Of a stretch of DNA of 64,000 nucleotides, positions 8,405 through 15,720 are shown one piece after another. The stretch is from Sphingomonas sp. PP-CE-1G-424. Its GTDB lineage: Bacteria; Pseudomonadota; Alphaproteobacteria; Sphingomonadales; Sphingomonadaceae. The notes below the pieces were generated by a model. The model was not told where the DNA came from and made no database searches. It saw nothing but the letters and a program-made list of their open reading frames with translations. The stretch lies in NCBI RefSeq assembly GCF_004341085.1, contig NZ_SLXW01000011.1:18559-82558 (forward strand), read 5' to 3'. Position numbers and translations under genes: made by a program. The stretch's first letter is position 1. Every line of letters begins with the position of its first letter.

Positions 8405-8686
8405 ATGGCCCGGCGATGGGCTCGAGGCGCGCGAAGCCTTGTGCGTCGAGACCGCGCTGTTCAGGCGCCGTCATTCCTACGAAGGTGGCGCGGCTGTCCG
8501 ATCAGGTTCGGACCCGAGATCCTGGTCTTCACCGGCACGGGCGAAGCCCGGTCGTTCGCTGCGGATCACGACGAAGCGCCCGTGATCTGCCGCATGACTG
8601 CAGGCAGGCTCGGCAGCGACGCGGCGATCCTGTCGCATTTCGCCGGAGCCGATGTCGCGGTCTCGCGCCCGGTCGTTTCGCGGTGA
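8405..8686 (+). CDS. uncertain small ORF before a bidirectional hairpin
   Basis: An open frame from ATG 8405 ends at 8686, 5 bp before a 21-bp hairpin that looks like a shared terminator; this position is its best support. The last ~55 residues (FGPEILVFTGTGEARSFAAD, DEAPVICRMTAGRLGSDAAI) resemble a small DUF1488-like beta-rich protein, but the first ~40 are Arg-rich. An adjacent frame upstream (PGDGLEAREALCVETALF) also looks coding, so the gene may carry an indel. The 8138-8404 segment has no supported gene. Confidence 0.3.
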   Translation: MARRWARGARSLVRRDRAVQAPSFLRRWRGCPIRFGPEILVFTGTGEARSFAADHDEAPVICRMTAGRLGSDAAILSHFAGADVAVSRPVVSR

Positions 8687-8691
8687 AAAAT

Positions 8692-8744
8692 CGCCCGCGC
8701 GATCGAGCCCGGACCCTGATGGCCCGGGCTCGATCGCGCGGGCG
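8692..8744. terminator. bidirectional hairpin between convergent genes
   Basis: Arms 8692-8712 and 8724-8744 are perfect reverse complements (21 bp) with an 11-nt loop. It sits between a plus-strand stop at 8686 and a minus-strand stop at 8745, directly abutting the latter. There is an A-rich run on the left side (8686-8690) but no long T-tract. Confidence 0.65.
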
Positions 8745-8967
8745 TCATCCGTGCTGCGGGCGCAGCCGGATGACCAATCGTTCGCCATAGCAGAGAGAGC
8801 AGATATCGCCGCCGTTCGAAACCTTGCGAACCCGCGAGGCGGCGGGTCTCGGGATTGGCGCGGCCGGCCGACTCCAGGCCGAGCCGATCGGCGACACAGG
8901 CATCGCATACGGGATGCGGCGTGAGCCGCCTGACCAGCGCCCCGACGCGCCCGGACTGCGTCGTCAT
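8745..8967 (-). pseudogene. small zinc-ribbon-like protein, frameshifted
   Basis: The start ATG at 8967 overlaps the TGA of the thermonuclease gene (ATGA). The frame encodes HPVCDACVADRLGL, then ESAGRANPETRRLAGSQGFE. One base must be added near 8805-8810 to continue with GDICSLCYGERLVIRLRPQH G and a stop at 8745. Restored, it is a ~74-residue protein with two CxxC knuckles (CDAC and CSLC), consistent with zinc binding. Without the correction the frame runs through the terminator hairpin, which argues that the shift is a mutation. The role is unknown; such proteins accompany thermonuclease genes in mobile elements, from my recollection of context only. Confidence 0.55.
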
Positions 8968-9393
8968 CGCCGGTCCGCGCGGCGCGCGCCGCGCCGGTTC
9001 TGGCCCTCCTGCCGGTCGGTCGCGTCACCGCACCAATCGGGCTTGGGGGCGTAGCTTGGCCACCAGCGGGCGACGCGGTTCGCGACCAGCAATGTCGCGA
9101 GGTCGCGGCCATCCAGCGTCACGCGGGCGACCGTTCGATCGTAGCTGCGACCGACGCGGTCGATGCCGACCGATCGGCCATCGAGCAGCGTCCGCGCGCG
9201 CGCCGCGGTCGCGTCGCCGAGCGCGATTTCACGCGCGCAGCGGGCCTGGTCGGCATGGGTTTCGGGCGCATCGATTCCGGCGATGCGGATCCGTTCACCG
9301 GAAGTCAGCCGGACGGTGTCGCCATCGGTGACGTCGCGGACTCGTACCAGGTCCGGCTGCGCTGCAGCGGTCAGCAGGAGCTCCCCCGACCAT
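8964..9393 (-). pseudogene. thermonuclease (SNase-like) with doubtful N-terminus
   Basis: The minus strand from about 9377 to 8964 encodes a clear staphylococcal-nuclease fold: DLVRVRDVTDGDTVRLTSGE, RIRIAGIDAPETHADQARCA, then ALGDATAARARTLLDGRSV, DRVGRSYDRTVARVTLDGRD and VARWWPSYAPK. This matches the OB-fold nuclease core, with Asp/Arg/Glu active-site residues in GDTVRL, GIDAPE and SYDRTVA. No ATG, GTG or TTG lies in frame upstream before a stop at 9411. If the GGGGG run at 9384-9388 (plus-strand C) lost one base, an ATG at 9393 would give MVGELLLTAAAQPDLVRVRD, a short secretion-type leader. So it is either frameshifted or starts at a rare CTG near 9377. Such enzymes degrade DNA/RNA, often outside the cytoplasm. 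Confidence 0.65.
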
Positions 9394-9858
9394 GCCGCAA
9401 CGCGTCGAGATCATGTTTCTGTGCATCGCCGCCTTTTCTGACGTGCGCCGAACCTCGGCACCAGCCCCGATGACGGATCGATGGCGATGGTTGCGTCGGT
9501 CGTGGTGTATTCGTCATGTTCGATGAGATCGGGACGGCAGGGCGGCCCGGCATTGTGCGCATCGCGGCGTCGATACCGGCTGGCGGTTGCGTCCTGATCC
9601 TTGGGTCGTCCGTGACCCGTTCCAGCTCCTCAGCGCATGGCCTGGACGGCTACGCCCCGCGCGAAACCATCGCGGCGGCACTGATTTCCCCGACCGCTTG
9701 CTGAGCGGTCTCCTCGCGGCCGCTTCGCTCCAAATCAGTCCCTTGCTCCGGTCCTCCGCTGCCGCTGCGGCCTTTCAGGTTCGCGCGGGGCGCGTCGCCG
9801 TCCTTCGGCACGCGCCATCGTCCGGAAACGGTCCGGTCGACATTCAAGGAGACGAACA
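9394..9858. other. intergenic region with nested stem-loop upstream of DUF736
   Basis: No gene is supported. ACTGATTT (9680-9687) pairs with AAATCAGT (9732-9739), enclosing GACCGC (9692-9697) and GCGGTC (9705-9710). A comparable long-range stem precedes the ORF at 12085. The region probably holds the promoter and leader of the DUF736-rdfS-traF transcript; AAGGAG before 9859 is the ribosome-binding site. Confidence 0.5.
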
Positions 9859-10179
9859 ATGCCCGCTATCGGTTATGTCACCCGCGACGGAAACGGCTTC
9901 AAGGGCCAGCTCAAGACCCTCTCGATCCGCACCGAGATCGAGATCCAACCCACGTCCCGAAAGAGCAACGACCGCCAGCCGGACTTCCGCGTCATGGCCG
10001 GCGGGGTCGAGGTCGGTGCCGGCTGGAACCGGATCGGCGAAACGTCCCGCAACGAATATGTGTCGCTCAGTCTTGCGGCACCGGAATTCGGGCCGCGCCG
10101 CCTCTACGCCAATCTCGGCCGCGCAGCGGGTCAGGAAGACGAGGACGCCTTCGCGATCATCTGGAACCCCGCCGACTGA
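9859..10179 (+). CDS. DUF736 domain protein
   Basis: 106 residues with a strong AAGGAG 7 nt before the ATG. The whole length matches DUF736: MPAIGYVTRDGNGFKGQLKT, LSIRTEIEIQPTSRKSNDRQ, PDFRVMAGGVEVGAGWNRIG, EYVSLSLAAPEFGPRRLYAN, and the end DEDAFAIIWNP. The family is nearly always carried on alphaproteobacterial plasmids and ICEs next to conjugation genes; the function is not established. High, well-translated expression is suggested by the leader and clean ribosome-binding site. Confidence 0.93.
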   Translation: MPAIGYVTRDGNGFKGQLKTLSIRTEIEIQPTSRKSNDRQPDFRVMAGGVEVGAGWNRIGETSRNEYVSLSLAAPEFGPRRLYANLGRAAGQEDEDAFAIIWNPAD

Positions 10180-10363
10180 CACCGGCAACGGCGCCCGCGC
10201 TCCACGGGGGAGCGGGCGCCGAACCCGCGCGGACCGAGCCTGGGCAAGGGGGGGCGGAAACGCACCCATCGATTTGCGACCCTGCCGGGCGAGGCGCGCA
10301 GCGTCCAGTTGGTGCGCGTGGCGGCGCGATCCGGCGACCCGCCCTGCACCGACGAGATGCGAC

Positions 10364-10597
10364 ATGACCGACCCAGACGATACCGCGCGCCGCGCGCAGC
10401 GTGCGCGAGTGACCTGCCCGTTCCTCACCACCAAGCAGACCGCGTTCCATCTCGGGCTTGCGGCGAGTTCGCTGAAGGACATGCGCGCCGAGGGACGGGG
10501 GCCGGTGTGCCGGCTTCATGGCCGTGCCTGGTACTATCATATCGACGACATCGAGGCCTGGTCCGCCGCCGCGGCGAAGGGCGGCCGTCATGATTGA
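10364..10597 (+). CDS. rdfS: RdfS-like excisionase (helix-turn-helix)
   Basis: 77 residues, ATG at 10364. It contains a compact winged-helix/MerR-like motif: CPFLTTKQTAFHLGLAASSL, KDMRAEGRGPVCRLHGRAWY, then YHIDDIEAWSAAA, the AlpA/excisionase pattern. It overlaps the traF start by 8 bp. In ICEMlSym the recombination directionality factor gene rdfS sits immediately upstream of traF and is the target of FseA. The same order here (HTH gene, S26 peptidase, transglycosylase, relaxase) supports the assignment. It would direct integrase toward excision and perhaps control the transfer operon. A generic HTH regulator is the alternative. Confidence 0.7.
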   Translation: MTDPDDTARRAQRARVTCPFLTTKQTAFHLGLAASSLKDMRAEGRGPVCRLHGRAWYYHIDDIEAWSAAAAKGGRHD

Positions 10598-11162
10598 CCG
10601 TCGCGACCTGCCGCTGTTCGCCTTCGGCGACGCACTTCGTGCGGCACGCCGCCAGCGCCGGACGATCGTCCGGCGCAGCGTCGCCATCGGCATCGGGCTT
10701 GTGTGCGTGGGGCTGACGATCGCGTGTCCGCCGCGCCCTCGCCTGGTGTGGAACGCGAGCGCGAGCGCGCCGATCGGGCTCTATGCGGTTGCACCGGGCG
10801 ACACCGTCGCGCGCGGCGACATGGTGATCGCGCGGACGCCGATATCGGTCCGGGAGATGGCGGCGAGGCGCCATTACATTCCCGCAAACGTGCCGCTGGT
10901 GAAGCGCGTCGCGGGCGTTCCGGGGAACCGGATCTGCGGCATCGGGAACGGTGTGTTCGTCGACGGTCGCCGCGTCGCGACGCGGCTCGCGCATGACGCC
11001 AGCGGACGTCCGTTGCCGTGGTGGACCGGGTGCCGGACCTTGACGGACGGCGCGCTGCTGTTGCTCATGGCGGAGACGCCGGACTCGTTCGACGGACGGT
11101 ATTTCGGTCCGACTAGCGCGTCCGACGTGGTGGGAAAGGCGACGGCGCTGTGGGTGCGTTGA
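10590..11162 (+). CDS. traF: S26-family signal peptidase, conjugation TraF type
   Basis: 190 residues. One N-terminal membrane segment (about residues 31-47, VAIGIGLVCVGLTIACP) is followed by the S26 catalytic block NASASAPIGLYAVAPGD, in which Ser57 or Ser59 is the nucleophile, and by PLVKRVAGVPGN with Lys105 as general base. TraF peptidases mature or cyclise the conjugative pilin in the periplasm. The start overlaps rdfS and the end overlaps the transglycosylase gene by 13 bp, so these are one transcriptional unit. No pilin gene is in the window. Confidence 0.9.
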   Translation: MIDRRDLPLFAFGDALRAARRQRRTIVRRSVAIGIGLVCVGLTIACPPRPRLVWNASASAPIGLYAVAPGDTVARGDMVIARTPISVREMAARRHYIPANVPLVKRVAGVPGNRICGIGNGVFVDGRRVATRLAHDASGRPLPWWTGCRTLTDGALLLLMAETPDSFDGRYFGPTSASDVVGKATALWVR

Positions 11163-11770
11163 TCCGGCTGGCCTGCCTTGGCCTTGCCGTGACCACGATC
11201 ATTTCGTCGCCGGGCGCCGCGCAATCGGTCGCAACTTGGCGAGCGTTCGTGACCGAAGCGTCGGTGCGGTTCGGGGTGCCGGCCGTGTGGATCGAGCGGG
11301 TGATGCAGGCCGAGAGCGGCGGCCGCACGACGTGGCAGGGCAGGCCGATCCGGTCGCGCGCCGGTGCGATCGGGGTGATGCAGTTGATGCCGGCGACTTG
11401 GACCAAGATGCGGGCGCGCCATGGCCTGGGATACGATCCCGACGACCCGCACGACAACATCATCGCCGGCACTGCCTATCTGCGGCTGATGTACGATCGG
11501 TTCGGCTATCCCGGACTGTTCGCCGCCTACAATGCCGGGCCGGGCCGCTACGCCGATCATCTGGGCGGAAGGGCGCTGCCGGCCGAAACGCGCGCCTATC
11601 TTGTCACGGTTGCAGGCAAGATAGGCCTTGGTGATCCCGCGCCGCCGCCGCGCGACCGTCTGTTCGTCATGCTTGGGGGCCCTGCGATCGAGGCGTCGCA
11701 GGCCACCGCCGCGCCGTCCGCTTCGACACGATCGCCATCGTCTTTGTTCGCCGTGATGCCCCGGCAGTGA
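11150..11770 (+). CDS. lytic transglycosylase (conjugation peptidoglycan hydrolase)
   Basis: 206 residues from a GTG at 11150. A signal peptide ending near AAQS (residue ~26) is followed by a goose-lysozyme/SLT domain: FGVPAVWIERVMQAESGGRT with catalytic Glu55, AGAIGVMQLMPATW, then DNIIAGTAYLRLMYDRFGYP and LFAAYNAGPGRY. It would open peptidoglycan locally for the secretion channel, like VirB1 or the ICEMlSym msi107 product. The C-terminal tail (SQATAAPSASTRSPSSLFAV) is low-complexity. Order and overlap with traF support a role in transfer. Confidence 0.92.
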   Translation: MGALIRLACLGLAVTTIISSPGAAQSVATWRAFVTEASVRFGVPAVWIERVMQAESGGRTTWQGRPIRSRAGAIGVMQLMPATWTKMRARHGLGYDPDDPHDNIIAGTAYLRLMYDRFGYPGLFAAYNAGPGRYADHLGGRALPAETRAYLVTVAGKIGLGDPAPPPRDRLFVMLGGPAIEASQATAAPSASTRSPSSLFAVMPRQ

Positions 11771-12084
11771 CGCAAGGCGTAAGGCGTCGAAGCGGTCACC
11801 GGGCGAGCGGTGCGACCCGAACGACGGTGGAGGGCTCGTCTCGGGTCGTCCGAGCATGGCGGCCGGCGCGGCGGCTGTGCAAGGCCGGCGGCCCCTCCAA
11901 TTTTGTCGCGAGGCAGAGGCTGCTGCGCAGCCGAGTCTGTTTGTAGCAGCGCAACAAAATCGGTTCCTCCGCCGCCGCTTCGCGGTGCCTCCGCTTGCGC
12001 TCCGGCAGCCCTGACAGCCGCCACGCCGACCGCCGGACGAGGGCTGTCCTCGATGATGGGGACGTCAATCGTATGGAGGTTCTC
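11771..12084. promoter_or_regulatory. intergenic leader with long-range stem-loop
   Basis: ATTTTGT (11900-11906) pairs with ACAAAAT (11954-11960) and encloses GGCTGC TGC GCAGCC (11918-11932). The layout resembles the stem before DUF736 (9680-9739). It could be an RNA leader or an attenuator for the next ORF; no gene is supported in this stretch. Confidence 0.45.
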
Positions 12085-12444
12085 ATGACCATGGTTCAAC
12101 CTGTTGGGATGGCGTCGGATCACGTGATGGCGACGTTGATCGCGGGACTCGAAATCGAGTTCGGACGGGGCGCGGGCGAAGGGCTGGCACGGCATTTCCT
12201 GGAGGCGGAAGAGGTGGACTATCGCTGGGAAGCACGGCGGTCGGAGCGCTGGCTCGGCCGCTATGAAGGCGGAGACGACGATGATCTAATGCTCGATCGG
12301 GTTGCGATTTGCGGCCGACTGGACGGGAAATGGTTCGCAGCGACGATGATCGTGGATACCGATGGTCGGGCGCACGGGATGCTCGGATGCCGAAGTTTCC
12401 CAGGCCAAAGCGCGGCGCGAATGGCGATGGCAACGGCGCGTTGA
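12085..12444 (+). CDS. conserved-looking hypothetical protein upstream of relaxase
   Basis: 119 residues. The ATG at 12085 is preceded by GGAGG at 12075-12079 with a 5-nt spacer, which decides this start over the ATG at 12073. The sequence runs MTMVQPVGMASDHVMATLIA, LEIEFGRGAGEGLARHFLEA, EVDYRWEARRSERWLGRYEG, DRVAICGRLDGKWFAATMIV and TDGRAHGMLG, a well-formed soluble alpha/beta protein. I do not recognise a named family. It lies alone between the transglycosylase and the candidate oriT/relaxase, so a transfer accessory role is plausible but unproven. Confidence 0.65.
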   Translation: MTMVQPVGMASDHVMATLIAGLEIEFGRGAGEGLARHFLEAEEVDYRWEARRSERWLGRYEGGDDDDLMLDRVAICGRLDGKWFAATMIVDTDGRAHGMLGCRSFPGQSAARMAMATAR

Positions 12445-12598
12445 TCGGTTTTGACGACGACCGGGATGCGGTGCGAACAGCATCGTGTCCCGGTCTCTTT
12501 TTTGCCTCGGCTCGGTGGCGATCGCGGCGAGGATGAGAGGGGTTCAAGGCTGGAAAGGCGTGGGGGGAGAAGGGGGCAGCGTAAGGCAAGATAAAGCT

Positions 12599-12681
12599 GC
12601 GGCACCGGTGTGCCGCTAAATGCTTGTCTGCACACCGTTTTTTGGCGGTGTGATCGGCACTGGTGGCGAGCGACCAGTGCC
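12599..12681. other. candidate origin of transfer: three tandem hairpins
   Basis: Three inverted repeats follow each other: GCGGCAC/GTGCCGC (12599-12616), CACACCG/CGGTGTG (12631-12652) and GGCACTGGT/ACCAGTGCC (12656-12681). They lie 106 bp upstream of the relaxase start in an otherwise gene-free stretch (12445-12786). Clustered repeats beside the relaxase gene are the usual layout of oriT. No nic consensus was matched with confidence. Confidence 0.5.
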
Positions 12682-12786
12682 AAAGGAGCAGGTTATGGCG
12701 GTTTTCCGCGGGTTCCGATGGCACCGGTTTTCATGGTGCAAGGCCATGGCCATGATGGTGCGTGACCCTCTAGCGGACCTCGAGTC

Positions 12787-14772
12787 ATGGCCGACGATAC
12801 CGAGTTCGAACCCCACCTCGGGCGGATGCGCAGCGGCGGCGGAACGCGCGCGCGCAAATATGTCGGGCGCGTACTCGCGGCGACCAACCTCGCGCGGGGT
12901 GGCGCGGCCACGCTGGGCGCCGGACGCGGCGCGTTTACCGGGAGCCGGATTGGGCGCGGCGCCGGGGTGGGGCGCGTGCTCGCCGCTCGCGGCGACACGT
13001 CCGCCTTTGCGGCGCGACGCGTCGTCATCAAAGCCAGCATCGTCAAGCTCGCGGGCAAGGGTGCCGCCGGCGCCGCGGCGCACCTGCGATATCTGCAGCG
13101 CGACGGTACCACGCGGGACGGTGCGGCGGGGACGCTCTACGATCGCGAGTCCGACGACGCTGATCGTACCGCGTTCCGCGCGCGCGGCGCCGACGATCGG
13201 CACCAGTTCCGCTTCATCGTGTCGGCCGAGGACGGCGCCGAATACGAGGATCTGAAACCGCTGACGCGGCGTCTGATGGAGCGGGTCGAAGAAGACCTCG
13301 GGACCAGGCTCGACTGGGTCGCGGTCGATCACTTCAACACCGGCCATCCGCACACCCATATCGTCGTGCGGGGGAAGGATGATTGCGGTGCCGATCTGGT
13401 GATCGCGCGCGACTATCTGACGAGCGGCATGCGCGAGCGTGCCTGCGAACTGGTCGATCTCGATCTCGGGCCACGCTCTGTCCGGGCCATCGAGGCTGGC
13501 TTGCGGGCCGAAGTCGAACAGGAGCGGTTGACCTCGCTCGACCGGTCGCTGCTCCGCGATATGGACGATGGGCGGATGGTCTCGACGGTGCAGCGCCACG
13601 CGTTCGGGCAAGCGCTGCGCGCCGGTCGCCTCGCGAAACTTAGCGACATGGGCCTCGCCGAGCCGGTCGGCGGGGCACGCTGGCGCCTTGCCGAGGGGTT
13701 GGACGACACGCTGCGACGGATGGGCGAGCGCGGCGACATCGTCCGGACGATGCAGCGCGCTTTCGCACGGCGCGGGGTCGCGCGTGCGGCCGCCGACCAG
13801 GCGATCTACGATCCAGCATCAGCGCAGGGACGTGAATTGATCGGGCGGGTGGTCGGGCGCGGTCTCGCTGACGAACATGCGGACCGGCATTATCTCGTCG
13901 TGGACGGGGTCGATGGCCGCAGCCATTTCGTCGAGATCGGCAAGGGCGCCGCGCACGAAAGCGTGGCTGAGGGCGCGGTGGTACGAATCGAGCCGCTCCG
14001 TGCCGGGGTCCGTGCCGTGGATCGGACGATCGTCGCGGTCGCCGCCGCCAATGGCGGCCGATACGATATCGACGCGCATCTGCGGCATGATCCCAGCGCG
14101 ACCGACACCTTCGCCGAGACCCATGTCCGACGGCTCGAAGCGATGCGGCGGCAAGGCGGGCTCGTGACGCGCGATGCAGCGGGCCAGTGGATCATCGCCG
14201 ACGACCATCTCGCACGGGTCGATGCGCACGAAGCACGGTTGCTGCGCGATCGTCCCGTCACGATCGACATCCTGTCGACCCGGCCACTGTCCGAGCTGAG
14301 CACCGTGGACGCCCCAACCTGGCTCGATCGCGATCTGGTCGCAAAGGAACCGATCGCAGCGCGCGACGCGGGGTTCGGCGCCGAGCTTCGTGCGGCTCAG
14401 GATCGCCGCCGACAATGGCTGACCGCGAACGGCCTCGCGGAGCTCGACGAGGGTGGCACGCGCTACCGCGCCGGGCTGCTCGCGACCTTGCAGCGACGCG
14501 AGTTGCTGCGTGCCGCCGGGCAATTGTCGCGCGAACTGTCCTTGGGGTTTCGGGAAACGGCGTCGGGCGACCGGGTGGAGGGAATTTTGCGGCGGCGAGT
14601 CGATCTTGTCGGCGGCCGGTTCGCGATGATCGAAAGGAGCCGCGAATTCACGCTGGTGCCGTGGCGGCCGGTGCTCGAGCGGCAAATCGGGAAGCCGGTG
14701 TCTGGCGTGCTTCGGGGGGACGGCGTCAGCTGGACGATCGGGCGCGGCCGGCAGGGACCGACCATCATGTGA
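12787..14772 (+). CDS. rlxS: RlxS-type relaxase / mobilisation protein (DUF3363)
   Basis: 661 residues. After a basic N-terminus the relaxase core contains HLRYLQRDG (Tyr102 is the candidate nucleophile), FRFIVSAEDGAEYEDLKPLT, and the metal-binding histidine motif VDHFNTGHPHTHIVVRG (His182, 187, 189, 191). The second half (RMVSTVQRHAFGQALRAGRL ... IGKPVSGVLRGDGVSWTIGR) is DUF3363, found in ICEMlSym-type relaxases. It would nick oriT and pilot the strand. The expected partner traG/virD4 and trb genes do not follow: within ~800 bp the element ends in decayed sequence. Frame and length appear intact. Confidence 0.92.
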   Translation: MADDTEFEPHLGRMRSGGGTRARKYVGRVLAATNLARGGAATLGAGRGAFTGSRIGRGAGVGRVLAARGDTSAFAARRVVIKASIVKLAGKGAAGAAAHLRYLQRDGTTRDGAAGTLYDRESDDADRTAFRARGADDRHQFRFIVSAEDGAEYEDLKPLTRRLMERVEEDLGTRLDWVAVDHFNTGHPHTHIVVRGKDDCGADLVIARDYLTSGMRERACELVDLDLGPRSVRAIEAGLRAEVEQERLTSLDRSLLRDMDDGRMVSTVQRHAFGQALRAGRLAKLSDMGLAEPVGGARWRLAEGLDDTLRRMGERGDIVRTMQRAFARRGVARAAADQAIYDPASAQGRELIGRVVGRGLADEHADRHYLVVDGVDGRSHFVEIGKGAAHESVAEGAVVRIEPLRAGVRAVDRTIVAVAAANGGRYDIDAHLRHDPSATDTFAETHVRRLEAMRRQGGLVTRDAAGQWIIADDHLARVDAHEARLLRDRPVTIDILSTRPLSELSTVDAPTWLDRDLVAKEPIAARDAGFGAELRAAQDRRRQWLTANGLAELDEGGTRYRAGLLATLQRRELLRAAGQLSRELSLGFRETASGDRVEGILRRRVDLVGGRFAMIERSREFTLVPWRPVLERQIGKPVSGVLRGDGVSWTIGRGRQGPTIM

Positions 14773-15071
14773 TCGCGGCGGTGCCCACCGATCGACCGGA
14801 GGTGCGCGCATCCAAATGGGATCGCGGTCGTTTCACGGGGATCGGGATAAGACGCATGGCCGACGACAGGACATGGCGCGGGCCGAAGGACGCGTCGCGG
14901 ATCGCGCCCGACGGATCCTCTGTCGTCTGATGTTGGACGGACACGTTCGGAGTCGACGCCGAGAAGTTGCGTACGCCGTGGCTGCAGTTGGTAGTGGCGC
15001 CGACGCGGTCGAGCTTCTCGCGAAAATGGCTGGCGTCGCGCCGCCGCTTGCGACCTCGGATAGGCCGTGCT
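14773..15071. other. gene-poor stretch after the relaxase
   Basis: Both strands show open frames but none has a good start plus a convincing product. The minus-strand pseudogene ends at 15072. This is where traG/virD4 would be expected in a complete element; no fragment of it was recognised. Confidence 0.35.
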
Positions 15072-15548
15072 TCATCGCGCGAGGACGGCTTCGGCAAGCA
15101 TCGAATCCAGCGCTGCCACAAGCGGACCGGGAAGATCTGATGGCGCGGTTGACGAACGCGTGGCGTGTCAGGTTCTCGTCGGTCACCTGTTCGGCCAAAC
15201 CGCGCCCGAATAGATCGCGGTCCGAACCCCAGGCTTCGAACGCTGCCTTCCGGCTCGGCTCGGCGCGGCGGCATAGGCGTCGTGATTGCGCCGTTGGTCG
15301 AACAGCTTGGCGCGCATCAGGACGACGGGCGTGATCGCATCGGACGGAAGGACGCCGACCTTGCTGGGTTGGTGGATGTGTTCGCCAACCGCTTCGGCCA
15401 GCACCAGCCCCACCTGCCGCGATGCCATAAGGCTGTCAGCCGGTGGCGCGACTACGAAAATGCAGTCGACATGCATTTCGGCAAAACTGGTGGAAAGCGG
15501 AATGGCCGCTTTCGGACGCCACTCGCGGATCAGCGGACGTACGTTCAT
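15072..15548 (-). pseudogene. decayed gene of unknown family
   Basis: A minus-strand frame starts MNVRPLIREWRPKAAIPLST at 15548 and reads well through VDCIFVVAPPADSLMASRQV, GLVLAEAVGEHIHQPSKVGV and LPSDAITPVVLMRAKLFDQR. It then becomes nonsense. A second frame supplies AFEAWGSDRDLFGRGLAEQV, TDENLTRHAFVNRA, and a third supplies DLPGPLVAALDSMLAEAVLA before a TGA at 15072. Two indels would restore a ~155-residue protein. I could not assign a family. The coherent pieces in order argue for a formerly functional gene rather than chance. Confidence 0.4.
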
Positions 15549-15720
15549 ATTTAAGAGTAGAGACGGCTTGGGTCAAAACGGGGGGACTTATCTCAATAAG
15601 CAAAGAATAACCTTTTCCAACTAGATTATATTTGATCGACGACTATCGACTTTATTATCCAGGAGATAGAATTTGTTTTCGTCCGGGGAGCAATAGCCCC
15701 CTATGATATACAGTAGGCGA
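15549..15720. other. AT-rich junction between element remnant and metabolic locus
   Basis: The base composition drops sharply in AT content contrast: runs such as AGAATAACCTTTTCCAAC and ATTATATTTGATCGACG are unlike the GC-rich DNA on both sides. The 3' end of the DUF885 gene loses its family-typical sequence inside this stretch. This marks a recombination or insertion boundary. No clear direct repeats or tRNA were seen to define att sites. Confidence 0.5.

Noticed and set aside
12695..12786. Small leader ORF beginning at ATG 12695 before the relaxase
   Set aside because: It has a ribosome-binding site (AAAGGAG) but no recognisable product and continues into the relaxase region in the wrong frame; kept only as part of the candidate oriT gap.
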